A DNA stretch of 64,000 bases from Gilliamella sp. Occ3-1 (GTDB taxonomy: Bacteria > Pseudomonadota > Gammaproteobacteria > Enterobacterales > Orbaceae): positions 28,000 to 91,999 of the forward strand of contig NZ_LZHQ01000001.1 of assembly GCF_001690655.1 (NCBI RefSeq), written 5' to 3'. Under the pieces are notes generated by a model. That model was not told the origin of the DNA. It did no database searches and saw nothing but the letters and a program-made list of their open reading frames with translations. Each line of letters starts with the position of its first letter. Within the stretch, counting starts at the first letter, position 1. The position numbers and the translations under genes are program-made. Below are positions 47,124 through 56,636 of the stretch, piece by piece.

Positions 47124-49769
47124 TTATCCTGAGTTTCGCATGCCTGCTGCGATTCCTGAGATAGTGATCATTAACCCTTGTTCAACAATAATGTTTTCAT
47201 GATTATTGTTTTTCCGAGAGCGACTCAGTAACTCTACTTGTAATAAGTTTAATGGTTCAATGTAAGTATTACGTAATGCTACCGACTGTGCTATCCAAGG
47301 TAAATCAGCCATTAAACTAATATCATCAGTGATAGTTAACACTGTATTGATATCTTGGGTTAGCAAATTTCTTAATTCTTCACCTAATGGCCATAATGCA
47401 GGATCGACTAAACGTTGTTCGTAATATTGGTGAATATTTGGCGCAGATTTTGCGTAAACCATTTCAAGCATACCTAACCGGGCATTAAAGAAAGGCCAAT
47501 TATGGTACATCTCTTTAAGAATGTTTTGTCTGCCTTCTCCAATAACAGCTCTAAGTGCACTACCTGCACCGAGCCAAGATGGCACCATTAAACGGTTTTG
47601 TGTCCAAGCAAAAATCCAAGGAATAGCACGTAAACTTTCAATACCTCCACCTGTTCGGCGTTTTTGTGGTCTTGAGCCTAGTGGTAATCTGGCTAATTCA
47701 ACCTCAGGTGTTACAGCTCTAAAATAATCAACAAATTCAGCTTGTTCTCGTACATAACTACGATAACAATGGCATGAAATTTCTGACATTTCGTCCATAA
47801 TATTTTGCCATTCCTGTTTAGGTGCTGGTGGTGGTAATAAGTTGGCTTGTAAAATAGCTGAGGTATAAAGCATGAGACTACTGAGAGCAACCTCTGGCAG
47901 ACCAAGTTTAAAGCGGATCATTTCTCCTTGTTCAGTAACTCTAAGTCCTCCTTTTAATGATCCAGGTGGTTGCGAAAGCAGTGCGGCATGAGCTGGTGCG
48001 CCCCCTCGACCAATTGATCCTCCTCGTCCATGAAATAACACCAAATTGATATTATATTTTTCAAATAAATTAACTAATTCCTCTTGTGAGCGATATTGTG
48101 CCCAAGACGCGGCAAGAGTGCCAGCATCTTTAGCCGAATCAGAATAACCTATCATCACCATCTGTTTACCTTGAATTTTATTGTAATACCAAGGGATATC
48201 CAGTAGTTTTTGCATGACAGATTTAGCATTATTCAAGTCCTCTAATGTTTCAAATAACGGTACTATGGGAATGTGTTTTTGGCAGTCGACGATTTTTAAT
48301 AATAGATAAACCGCTAAAATATCAGAAGGTGCTTTGGCCATTGAAATTACATAAGAAGCAATTGATTCATCGCCCGCTTTTTTTATTACACGACAAGTGT
48401 CTAATACTTCTTGAACCATTTGATCTGGTTGCCAGCTGTAAGGTAATAATGGTCGATTTGATTGTAATTCTGCTAATAAAAACGCTTGTTTTTCTTCTTC
48501 AGACCATTGAGCATAGCTACCTAAATTAAGTTCTTTGGTTAATGCGTCGAGCGCTTCTGTATGTACTGAACTGTCTTGACGGATATCTAATCTGACTAAT
48601 TGTAACCCAAAGCTTTTTATACGACGCAGTGTATCTAACAATGGCCCATGAGCAATTGTTGACATTCCATTATCAATTAACGATTCATAACATACATAAA
48701 GCGGATTCCATAACTGCTCATTTTTAGTCAAAATATCGCAAGGTGCTAATATAGGTTCATTATTCAATAAAGCTTCAATATAGTTGTGAGTTTTAATTAA
48801 ACGTATTCGTAACTGCTTCATTACAGCTCGATATGGCTCTGAAACGTTTTTCTTTTTTCCATCTAACAGTTCAATGACCGAATTACTGCATTCCGTCATT
48901 GAAAGCTCACGAACAAGTATTTGAATGTCAGATAAAAATAACTCAATTGCCTTTAATCTGGCTTGTAACATGACTTTTTCTGTTACTTTCGCTGTGACAT
49001 TTGGATTACCATCACGATCTCCCCCCATCCATGAGGTAAATTTAATAGGGACATGATCAACCGATAATTGCTCATCAAACGCATCAACTAATTGGTCATT
49101 AAGTTCACGTAAAAATAGCGGTACACCATTCCATAAGCTATCTTCAATGACTGAGAATCCCCATTTTGCTTCATCAATTGGAGTAGGTCGTTTTTTACGT
49201 ATTTCGTCAGTATACCAAGCCTGACAAACTAATTGCTTCAAACGTCGCATAATACGCTCAATTTCGTAGTCAGCTAAATCATCATGGTCCAGTTGTGATA
49301 GACAGTTATTTATAGCTGTATAAGTATTAATCATCGTTCGGCGATTGATTTCGGTCGGATGTGCGGTCAATACTAATTCAATTGACAAATCATTAATTGC
49401 TTTTGTAATAGTTTGATTTGAAAAATTAAGGTTTTTTAGTGTGCTAAATAATTCGGTCATTTTTTTAGGGCTACTAGAAGCTTCCCCATGGGGTGAAATG
49501 CCATAATACTCAGCGGCTGTATTGACCAAATTCAAAAACTGATTGAATGCCCGTGCAACATGTAATAAATCGTCATCATTAAGGTTTTCAATTAATTTAA
49601 GTAACTCATTATGAGCTTGAATATCTCCTTGTTGAGCTGATTTTGATAATTGTCTTACCATTTCAACTAAATCAAATGTTTCATTACCGGTAGCACGTTT
49701 GATTGCGTTCCCTAGTAAAGTACCTAACATATTGACATTACTTCTCATTGATGAGTATTGGTTATTCAT
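47124..49769 (-). CDS. ppc: Phosphoenolpyruvate carboxylase
   Basis: The enzyme adds bicarbonate to phosphoenolpyruvate to form oxaloacetate. The start at 49769 ([15 protein letters not shown]) aligns with E. coli Ppc and gives 881 residues (E. coli 883); 49805 would add 12. It has [12 protein letters not shown] with the catalytic His, [43 protein letters not shown], and the C-terminal GMRNSG (MRNTG in most). With citrate lyase and carbonic anhydrase nearby in this genome it may link CO2 fixation to fumarate/succinate fermentation; this is inference. It is divergent from nuoJ. Confidence 0.97.
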   Translation of the reverse strand: MNNQYSSMRSNVNMLGTLLGNAIKRATGNETFDLVEMVRQLSKSAQQGDIQAHNELLKLIENLNDDDLLHVARAFNQFLNLVNTAAEYYGISPHGEASSSPKKMTELFSTLKNLNFSNQTITKAINDLSIELVLTAHPTEINRRTMINTYTAINNCLSQLDHDDLADYEIERIMRRLKQLVCQAWYTDEIRKKRPTPIDEAKWGFSVIEDSLWNGVPLFLRELNDQLVDAFDEQLSVDHVPIKFTSWMGGDRDGNPNVTAKVTEKVMLQARLKAIELFLSDIQILVRELSMTECSNSVIELLDGKKKNVSEPYRAVMKQLRIRLIKTHNYIEALLNNEPILAPCDILTKNEQLWNPLYVCYESLIDNGMSTIAHGPLLDTLRRIKSFGLQLVRLDIRQDSSVHTEALDALTKELNLGSYAQWSEEEKQAFLLAELQSNRPLLPYSWQPDQMVQEVLDTCRVIKKAGDESIASYVISMAKAPSDILAVYLLLKIVDCQKHIPIVPLFETLEDLNNAKSVMQKLLDIPWYYNKIQGKQMVMIGYSDSAKDAGTLAASWAQYRSQEELVNLFEKYNINLVLFHGRGGSIGRGGAPAHAALLSQPPGSLKGGLRVTEQGEMIRFKLGLPEVALSSLMLYTSAILQANLLPPPAPKQEWQNIMDEMSEISCHCYRSYVREQAEFVDYFRAVTPEVELARLPLGSRPQKRRTGGGIESLRAIPWIFAWTQNRLMVPSWLGAGSALRAVIGEGRQNILKEMYHNWPFFNARLGMLEMVYAKSAPNIHQYYEQRLVDPALWPLGEELRNLLTQDINTVLTITDDISLMADLPWIAQSVALRNTYIEPLNLLQVELLSRSRKNNNHENIIVEQGLMITISGIAAGMRNSG

Positions 49770-50032
49770 GATTTTCTCGTCTTCGATTTTATTATGCCTA
49801 AGCACCTTTAAGCTGTATGGATCAAAATGACAATTTAATGGGATAGGTATAATGTTGATTAATGTGCTTAAGTTATACTTTATTACAATTTAATTTTGAA
49901 TTTAAATAATAAAATTTTATGGTTTTTATTTTTTTTAGTTGTTTTAATTATATCTAGCATGAAAAGTTAACTTTAAAATGTCCATTCAGTTTTGAAATAT
50001 TCATCAGAAGGCTATTTAACAAAATTATTTTT

Positions 50033-50061
50033 TTGATGAACATAGTGGGAAACTGTATCTT
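50033..50061 (+). promoter_or_regulatory. Candidate promoter before nuoJ
   Basis: TTGATG (50033-50038), 17-bp spacer and TATCTT (50056-50061) in the 345-bp divergent gap between ppc and nuoJ. A moderate match to sigma-70 boxes. If used, it means that nuoJKLMN is transcribed on its own, without nuoA-I. No remnant of nuoI or nuoH is seen here. Confidence 0.3.
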
Positions 50062-50102
50062 GATATCAATTGGGTATATACTAGCTATATTATGAATACA
50101 TA

Positions 50103-50606
50103 TTGGATTATTTAATGATCGCTGTTTTCTATATTGCGTCGATAGTTGCTGTCGTTGCTAGTGTAAAGGTGATTAGTAGTTTACGGATTGATAAGGCAAT
50201 TTTATATCTTGCTATTTCACTTTTTGCTTCAGCATTGATATTTATTCTGCTTAATACGTATTATTCTGCTGTTTTATATATCTTACTATTTATTGGTGGC
50301 TCGGTAACTATTTTTGTATTTGTCGCTTCAATTTTGAAAATTAGCGTTGATAATGTTGAAAATCCTAAACAAGGAATTAGCCCTAAAATTTGGTTAGGTC
50401 CACTCGTCTTAGCATTTATATTACTCGTAGCATTGATTTATGGTGTAGTAAGTACTGACTATTCAGAACTGACAGAATCTCATGAAGTAATGCATGAAAT
50501 GTCCAAATATGCATACATTTTGATGGTTGGATTGGCTCTGTTTTTATTATTGGGCGCTGCTGTGATTGCTTATCATTTTATGCATAGGCTTATGTCGGAG
50601 AAATAA
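50103..50606 (+). CDS. nuoJ: NADH-quinone oxidoreductase subunit J homologue, first gene of an isolated membrane-arm cluster
   Basis: This 163-167-residue membrane protein has five hydrophobic segments and the NuoJ layout (family about 165-185): IDKAILYLAISLFASALIFILLNTYYSAVLYILLFIGGSVTIFVFVASIL. In E. coli the matching segment reads LEIIVYAGAIMVLFVFV; here the Glu and Tyr are replaced by Tyr and Phe (LYILLFIGGSVTIFVFV). TTG 50103 or, more likely, ATG 50115 is the start. One base separates its stop from nuoK. No nuoI or other complex I gene lies upstream. Confidence 0.82.
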   Translation: MDYLMIAVFYIASIVAVVASVKVISSLRIDKAILYLAISLFASALIFILLNTYYSAVLYILLFIGGSVTIFVFVASILKISVDNVENPKQGISPKIWLGPLVLAFILLVALIYGVVSTDYSELTESHEVMHEMSKYAYILMVGLALFLLLGAAVIAYHFMHRLMSEK

Positions 50607-50607
50607 T

Positions 50608-50913
50608 ATGATTCCACCACTTATGCATTGTCTTATTTTTGCTTCTATTTTGTTTGTGATAGGTCTGTTAGGGGCAATGATCCGACGCCATTTCTATTTT
50701 TTATTACTTAGCCTTATTATTATGAATAATGGGGCAATAGTCGCGTTGTTTGCGGCAAGTAGCTATTGGCAACAATCTGATGGGCAAGTCCTTGCAATAT
50801 TAGCGGTAATAACAGCCTTAGCTGAGGTTTGTGTCGGTCTTGCATTAATGATGAAACTATTCTATCGTCGAAAAATCTTTAATATTGATTTATTGAGTGA
50901 AATGAAAGGATGA
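50608..50913 (+). CDS. nuoK: NADH-quinone oxidoreductase subunit K homologue, Glu36 lost
   Basis: From ATG 50608 (GGAG ribosome site) the 101-residue protein resembles E. coli NuoK (100) end to end: MIPPLMHCLIFASILFVIGLLGAM, SSYWQQSDGQVLAILAVITALAEVCVGLAL, and NIDLLSEMKG. Three membrane helices are seen. Of the two membrane glutamates known to matter for proton movement, the one in TM3 (ALAEVC, E. coli Glu72) is kept, but the TM2 Glu36 (E. coli GLEIMINA) is Ile here (SLIIMNNGA). The stop overlaps nuoL by 4 bp. Confidence 0.88.
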   Translation: MIPPLMHCLIFASILFVIGLLGAMIRRHFYFLLLSLIIMNNGAIVALFAASSYWQQSDGQVLAILAVITALAEVCVGLALMMKLFYRRKIFNIDLLSEMKG

Positions 50914-52757
50914 ATTTACTTTATTTAACTATTATTATTCCTTTGCTTTCTTTTCTAATATTGGTTTGCTTTGGAAGGCATATTCGATCAATTAATGTAA
51001 TGATTATTGGTATTAGTACTATGTTAATAATTGCATTGATTACTATATTTTCTTGTATTGATTTTAGCTCAAATACAGTACCTGACATGACCTTAGTTTA
51101 TAGCAGGCCATTATGGAATTGGTTTTCTGTTGGTGATTTTACTATACCTATTACTTTAACCTTAGATGGTTTATCGTTAACCTTTTTATCTTTAATTGCA
51201 TTTTTTGGTTTTTTAATCTATTTTTTTACAGCTTGTTATTTAACATCAAGAAAGGATATTTACACCTTTTACGCTTATAGCAATTTATTAATTGCTAGCC
51301 TATTAATCATTATATTAGTTGATAATCTGTTTGTTATGTTAATTGGCTGGGAAGGTGTAAGTATAAGTACTTACTTACTTATCGGTATTTACTATAAACA
51401 GGCGCGCAATGGTTATGCTGCGGTGAAGGCATTTATCATTATGCATTTAACTGATATCTTTTTAATTATTGGCATATTTTTATTATACCAAACTTTAGAA
51501 ACATTAAATATCAGTGATGTGTTGATGCAAGCACATGATAATTTGGCTATCGACTCAGATATCATTTTTTGGATTACCCTAATGTTATTCCTTGGTACAA
51601 TGAGTAAGTCTGCACTATTTCCTATGCATTCATGGTTTGCTGAAACAACATTAGCTCCAATGCCAGCGATGGCTTTATTGCAATCTTCAACGGTGATATT
51701 GGCAGGGGTGTATTTAGTCTTAAGATTTAGCGGTTTGTTTATGATGTCGAGCGATGTTCTTGCTATTATAGCTATAGTTTCATCATTGACCATATTATTT
51801 GCTAGCACGATCGCTTTAGTGCAGTATGATATCAAACGAATTATCACTTATATAAATTTAACGCAAATTAGCTATCTATTTTATGCATTTTCAACACAGA
51901 GTTGGAGTTTGTCTCTTAATTGCTTAATTAATTATGTCGTAACAAGCACATTGCTGATTTTATCCTCATCAATTTTAATTAAAAAATGCCAAGGTGAACG
52001 TGATATCAGTAAACTTGGCGGTTTAATTAAAACATTTCCAATGTTGTATGCGATATTTTTGTTAATCATGCTATCACTTAGTGCTATGCCCTGGATTTCA
52101 TCATCATTTTATATCAAAGGGGATATCATATTGGGTTTAATGACTCAAAATAAATTGATATCTGGAACTATTGGATTGCTTGGTATTTTGCTTTCTAGTT
52201 TAAGTATTTGGCGTTTAATTTCAATGACATTTTATCATAAACAAAGACAGCATGATTTTACAGAAACTAAACGGATAAGTTATTTCCCTATTTTCCTTTT
52301 ATTAATATTTACTACAGCCTTATTTATCTATTTTCCATTACCAACTCAAGGTATCATTCCAATAGCTGATTTAGATACTAATGGGGAGTTATCTTTTCAG
52401 CTACTGTTAGCGGCGGTGACTGGTTTAAGTTTTCTTATTGCCTATATTTTATATGCTCATCCAAATAGCGAAGTAAAAGAAGTTCTTAATACGCCAATGA
52501 TTAAATTCTTTTTACGTTTATGTAATAGTGATTGGCATTATAATTATTTGTTGCACACTCTATTTGTTAAACCTTATGTTTATTTAGCCCGTTTGTTGAA
52601 AAGAGATCCATTAGCTTTTTGGGATAACTGGATAATGTTAGGAATCAAAAAATTGAACTCGTTCATCGTTGACCTAGAAAATGGACAAATTCGGTGGTAT
52701 ATGGTTTCGATGGTTATAGGTAGCATTATCATATTAATGCTCCTGATTTTCATTTAA
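50910..52757 (+). CDS. nuoL: NADH-quinone oxidoreductase subunit L homologue with altered proton-channel residues
   Basis: The 615-residue antiporter-like subunit equals E. coli NuoL in length (613), including the C-terminal lateral helix and the final LENGQIRWYMVSMVIG. The TM5 Glu (GWEGVSIS) and TM7 Lys (MSKSALFP) are kept, but the TM8 motif ALIHAAT reads ALLQSST (His to Gln), PDAMEGPTP reads AETTLAPMP, and TM11 H...H...K reads Cys, Tyr and Ser (NCLINYVVTSTLL). TM12 keeps Lys but KDE has become KGD. The frame is intact. The proton route through this subunit looks impaired. Confidence 0.88.
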   Translation: MNLLYLTIIIPLLSFLILVCFGRHIRSINVMIIGISTMLIIALITIFSCIDFSSNTVPDMTLVYSRPLWNWFSVGDFTIPITLTLDGLSLTFLSLIAFFGFLIYFFTACYLTSRKDIYTFYAYSNLLIASLLIIILVDNLFVMLIGWEGVSISTYLLIGIYYKQARNGYAAVKAFIIMHLTDIFLIIGIFLLYQTLETLNISDVLMQAHDNLAIDSDIIFWITLMLFLGTMSKSALFPMHSWFAETTLAPMPAMALLQSSTVILAGVYLVLRFSGLFMMSSDVLAIIAIVSSLTILFASTIALVQYDIKRIITYINLTQISYLFYAFSTQSWSLSLNCLINYVVTSTLLILSSSILIKKCQGERDISKLGGLIKTFPMLYAIFLLIMLSLSAMPWISSSFYIKGDIILGLMTQNKLISGTIGLLGILLSSLSIWRLISMTFYHKQRQHDFTETKRISYFPIFLLLIFTTALFIYFPLPTQGIIPIADLDTNGELSFQLLLAAVTGLSFLIAYILYAHPNSEVKEVLNTPMIKFFLRLCNSDWHYNYLLHTLFVKPYVYLARLLKRDPLAFWDNWIMLGIKKLNSFIVDLENGQIRWYMVSMVIGSIIILMLLIFI

Positions 52758-52774
52758 TAAAGGTATAATCATTC

Positions 52775-54319
52775 ATGTTGTTATGGCTTGTTTTTTTACC
52801 TGTAATAGGTGGATTTGTTGGTTGGTTATTCCATGTATGTTTACAAAGAGACGTTGTTTCTGCCAATGTCCAAATCCGTTGGTCAAGATTACCAATAATT
52901 GTGGCATTTACTACTATTTGCCTTACATTATTGATGGTGATAGTATTATGGATAGACGCCTTAAATGTATTGAATCAAGGAACAAACTGGTTAAAAGAAG
53001 TGAATTTAGAATGGATCCCTTTATTAGGAATTCGTTTTCATCTTGTCTTAGATGGCCTATCTCTGGTTGTTATCACCTCGACCCTATTTATTGGGTTATT
53101 GACTATTATCTATTCTAGTAAAGAAAATCTAAACAATCTTGGTCTATTTTACTTATGCTTATTATTTATGACATCAGCTATTATGATGTTATTTGTAATC
53201 ACTGATTTATTTTTAATGTTCTTCTTTTGGGAAGCTGTAGCAATACCCATCTATTTTTTAATCTCTTTATGGGGACGACGAGATTCAAGTTCACAATTGC
53301 GTTTTAATGGTGCGAGTAAATTCTTGATTTATACTCAATTTAGTAGTTTGCTTATGCTAATTTCCATAGTCTCATTAGCTTTGATTAACTGGAACTTAAC
53401 AGGACATTGGACTTTTGATTATCAAGAATTAACAAAAACACCAATTTCGAGTGATACCGAATTTTTAATTATGCTAGGATTTTTAGCTGCTTTTGTCGTG
53501 CGTATCCCTTTTGTTCCTTTTCATGGTTGGTTTATTGAAGCACATATCGAATCTTCAACGACTGGCTCAATGATGATTAGCGGGTTATTACTTAACACCG
53601 CTACATTTGGTTTATTGCGTTTTGTTATACCACTATTTCCTAATGCATCAATCACCATTACGCCGCTTATGTTAGCTTTTGCTTTGCTTACGGTTGTTTA
53701 TGCTGCTTTACTTGCTTTCAACCAAAATGATATTAAAAAGCTAATAGCTTATATTCATATTGCTTTAATGGGATTTGTAACCGCAATAATTTATAGTGGT
53801 TCTGTTCTTGCTTATCAGGGTGTGGTTATTCAAATGATAGCCATCAATTTAGCAATAGTTGGTATGTTTATAATTAGTGGGTTATTGGTTGAATGTTATT
53901 CAACACGAAACATAAATCAATTTGTCGGACTGAAAGAACGCGTGCCTTATTTATCTTCATTTACCTTGTATTTTATATTGGCTGTATTAGGTATTCCAGG
54001 TACAGCTAATTTTATTGGTAATTATATGATGTTGTTTGGAAGTTATAACGCTTTTTCCTATTATACAATTTTGCTAGTATTTGGTTTGTTATTACTATCT
54101 ATTTCATTTATTGTACGTATGCAACCTATTTTTTATGGTGTTGTTGATAAAGGTATTACAATAAAACATCTGCTTAGCAAAAAAGATCTTCTATTACTAT
54201 CAAGCATTTTAATTGTCCTCATTTTTATTGGTTTGTATCCTCAAGTGGTTTTAGATATGTCTTATGCTGTCGTGAATCAAACACAACAATACATAACCAC
54301 AGAGCGAGTAGGAGAGTAA
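52775..54319 (+). CDS. nuoM: NADH-quinone oxidoreductase subunit M homologue lacking most proton-channel residues
   Basis: The 514-residue subunit matches E. coli NuoM in length (509) and in long stretches (HLVLDGLSLVVI, TFGLLRFVIPLFPNASI, LAYQGVVIQMIA). The TM5 Glu stays (FFFWEAVAIP). Residues required in E. coli are replaced: Lys234 by Arg (VVRIP), Lys265 by Asn (LLLNTAT), the His of SHMGF by Leu (IALMGF), the His of IAHGLS by Ile (IAINLA), and Glu407 by Asn (IGNYMML). The invariant PDAH..APT reads IEAH..SST. An intact frame with a broken channel is unusual. Confidence 0.88.
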   Translation: MLLWLVFLPVIGGFVGWLFHVCLQRDVVSANVQIRWSRLPIIVAFTTICLTLLMVIVLWIDALNVLNQGTNWLKEVNLEWIPLLGIRFHLVLDGLSLVVITSTLFIGLLTIIYSSKENLNNLGLFYLCLLFMTSAIMMLFVITDLFLMFFFWEAVAIPIYFLISLWGRRDSSSQLRFNGASKFLIYTQFSSLLMLISIVSLALINWNLTGHWTFDYQELTKTPISSDTEFLIMLGFLAAFVVRIPFVPFHGWFIEAHIESSTTGSMMISGLLLNTATFGLLRFVIPLFPNASITITPLMLAFALLTVVYAALLAFNQNDIKKLIAYIHIALMGFVTAIIYSGSVLAYQGVVIQMIAINLAIVGMFIISGLLVECYSTRNINQFVGLKERVPYLSSFTLYFILAVLGIPGTANFIGNYMMLFGSYNAFSYYTILLVFGLLLLSISFIVRMQPIFYGVVDKGITIKHLLSKKDLLLLSSILIVLIFIGLYPQVVLDMSYAVVNQTQQYITTERVGE

Positions 54320-54325
54320 TAACCT

Positions 54326-56050
54326 ATGATAGCTTTATCGCCAATTTTTGTATTAAGCTTTGCCATCGCTATTGTTTTATTTTTACTATTTGTTTTTAAA
54401 TTAAGCACCAAAGGGTGTGCTATTTTGACCGTATGTGGTTTAACCTGTGCTCTAATTTGCTCAGTGATGGTTGGTTATAAAATTTCGTTTAATACCCAAG
54501 CTATTACTGATATTAGCAGTGATAATATGCAAATATCGGCGTCAATTTCGAACTCAACTAAAGAACCAAACCCTTCAAGTGAAAAAACTATTGCAATTGA
54601 TACGGTATCTACAGAAACGACAGAATCATCACCCAATGAGAGTGAAACTACAAACATTGATGGTAATATAGACAATAAAAACATCGATACAAATTCTAAT
54701 AGTATGAATAATTCGAATATTGATGAAAACTCATCAGATAAGTGGAAAGCACACCATATCACAGCACTTTTTACTTGTGATGGCTATGGGCTACTTTACA
54801 CCAGTTTGATTTTAATGATATCTATTTCCATTGCATGTTTTGCTTATCGTTGGTTTAAACAAGAACAGAATCATCATGGATTATTTTATTTAATTTTACT
54901 TTTCATGGCATTAGGTGGCGTAACACTTGTTTACGCAAGCCATTTAATTGCATTTTTTATTGGGATCGAACTGTTATCTATTCCATTTGTTGGATTAATT
55001 GGTTATCAATATACGCAGACTCATTCATTGGAAGCAGCAGTTAAATACATGATTTTATCCGCTATCGCCAGCGTGTTTTTATTAATGGGGATTGCTTTTT
55101 ATTATGCAACTACCGGAGAACTAACTTTTAGTGGTTTAAGTTACCAACTCTCAACGATGTCCTATCCAAGCACATTATTATTGATAGGCGTATGTTTAAT
55201 GCTGGTAGGCATCGGTTTTAAATTATCGCTAGTACCATTTCAACTATGGTTACCAGATGTTTATCAAGGCGCACCAACAATAGTTGCCTTGTTGTTATCA
55301 ACAGTCGGAAAAGTTGCGATTTTTTGTGCTATCGCAAGGCTATTTTTATTGGCACCTATTGTTAACAATGAAACTATCCGTATTATTTTAGTTATTATGG
55401 CGTTTTGCTCTATTTTGTGGGGTAACTTATTGGCGCTAATGCAAAGTAGTTTAAAGCGAATATTAGCTTATTCATCGATAGCACATTTTGGATATTTATT
55501 AACGGCATTAATAGCTGTGCAATATCAAGTATTAGCATTAGAAACTATTGGTGTTTATCTAATTGGATATATTTTAGCTAATATCTGTATTTTAGGCGCG
55601 ATCAGTTTAGATTCACACTCTGATGAACTTCAAGATCATGAAAATGAAATTGACCTATCAGGACTTTTTTGGCGAAGACCAATTCTTGCTTTAACCATGG
55701 GGGTTGGGCTTTTATCTTTAGCGGGAACTCCATTAACTGCGGGATTTGTTGGGCGATTTTTACTAGTGTTGTTAGGTGTAACCGCCGAATTATGGTGGCT
55801 AGTCGCAGCCGTTGTTATTGGCAGTGCATTAGGCCTTTACTTCTATGCTCGCTTAATTATCAACCTTTATATAAGACCAGTTTGTCGTGATGATCTAATA
55901 TCAAGCAAATCTTCAATTAAATTAAAATGGACTGATATTAGAATAAGTGAATTAATCATTGTGTTATGTGCTTTACTGACGATGCTTTGTGGAATATACC
56001 CTAAATGGCTATTTAATTTAGTTAGTATGGCGCAATATTTGACCACCTAA
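54326..56050 (+). CDS. nuoN: NADH-quinone oxidoreductase subunit N homologue with a long periplasmic insertion
   Basis: The 574-residue protein is about 90 longer than E. coli NuoN (485). Between TM2 and TM3 (residues about 55-150) lies a Ser/Thr/Asn/Glu-rich low-complexity loop without hydrophobic segments, on the periplasmic side by E. coli topology. Unlike NuoL and NuoM, channel residues are kept: Glu in GIELLSIP, Lys in LEAAVKYMI, GFKLSLVPFQLW (His to Gln), Lys in TVGKVAIF, His in SSIAHFGYL; the last Lys is Arg (GFVGRF). It ends the five-gene cluster. Confidence 0.88.
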   Translation: MIALSPIFVLSFAIAIVLFLLFVFKLSTKGCAILTVCGLTCALICSVMVGYKISFNTQAITDISSDNMQISASISNSTKEPNPSSEKTIAIDTVSTETTESSPNESETTNIDGNIDNKNIDTNSNSMNNSNIDENSSDKWKAHHITALFTCDGYGLLYTSLILMISISIACFAYRWFKQEQNHHGLFYLILLFMALGGVTLVYASHLIAFFIGIELLSIPFVGLIGYQYTQTHSLEAAVKYMILSAIASVFLLMGIAFYYATTGELTFSGLSYQLSTMSYPSTLLLIGVCLMLVGIGFKLSLVPFQLWLPDVYQGAPTIVALLLSTVGKVAIFCAIARLFLLAPIVNNETIRIILVIMAFCSILWGNLLALMQSSLKRILAYSSIAHFGYLLTALIAVQYQVLALETIGVYLIGYILANICILGAISLDSHSDELQDHENEIDLSGLFWRRPILALTMGVGLLSLAGTPLTAGFVGRFLLVLLGVTAELWWLVAAVVIGSALGLYFYARLIINLYIRPVCRDDLISSKSSIKLKWTDIRISELIIVLCALLTMLCGIYPKWLFNLVSMAQYLTT

Positions 56051-56190
56051 TTAACATTTATCTGCCACATCGTTTTATTGGCGGAATTATATCGACCTAG
56101 GTAGTATTGAATGTTTCGTTTTTATACTAGAACGCATAGTTACCTGAAACTTTTTGACAAGAAATAGTTAATAATAGCTTAATTTATTAT

Positions 56191-56198
56191 GTTATAAT
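56191..56198 (+). promoter_or_regulatory. Candidate extended -10 promoter of yajC-secDF
   Basis: TGTTATAAT (56190-56198) is an exact extended -10 box 39 bp before the yajC start, in the 186-bp gap after nuoN. A TTGACA at 56155-56160 is too far away to be its -35. Confidence 0.4.
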
Positions 56199-56236
56199 TC
56201 CGACCTTTAAAATTTATTTTAATCAAGAGGACCTGT

Positions 56237-56569
56237 ATGGACTTTTTAATCTCTAATGCTTATGCTGTTGATGGGCAAACCCCTGAAAGCAATCCTTATT
56301 TTTTACCAATCATGTTAGTAGTTTTTGGGCTATTTTTCTACTTTATGATTATGCGACCTCAGCAGAAACGTGCTAAAGCACATCGTGATTTAATGGCATC
56401 AATTTCAAAAGGTGATGAAGTATTAACTAACGGTGGACTTATTGGTCGTGTATCAAAAGTTAACGAAAATGGTTACATTGCGCTAGAATTAAATGATACG
56501 ACTGAAGTTGTGATCAAGCGTGACTTTATAACATCAGTCTTACCAAAAGGAACAATGAAATCACTATAA
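56237..56569 (+). CDS. yajC: Sec translocon accessory subunit YajC
   Basis: The 110-residue protein (E. coli 110) is a small inner-membrane partner of SecDF. It has one membrane helix (about 22-40, FLPIMLVVFGLFFYFMIMRPQQKR) followed by the conserved cytoplasmic part with GDEVLTNGGLIGRVSKV. A GAGGACC ribosome site precedes the ATG. It is followed by secD and secF in the usual order; tgt and queA, normally upstream, are replaced here by nuoN. Confidence 0.96.
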   Translation: MDFLISNAYAVDGQTPESNPYFLPIMLVVFGLFFYFMIMRPQQKRAKAHRDLMASISKGDEVLTNGGLIGRVSKVNENGYIALELNDTTEVVIKRDFITSVLPKGTMKSL

Positions 56570-56636
56570 TAGAATAGTATTTATTCGCTATTATTGTTCA
56601 TTGTATTAATTACCTAATACCACAAGAGAATACGTC

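Noticed and set aside
52783..53118. Second frame overlapping the nuoM start
   Set aside because: Cysteine-rich shadow of nuoM; the nuoM frame has family similarity along its full length.
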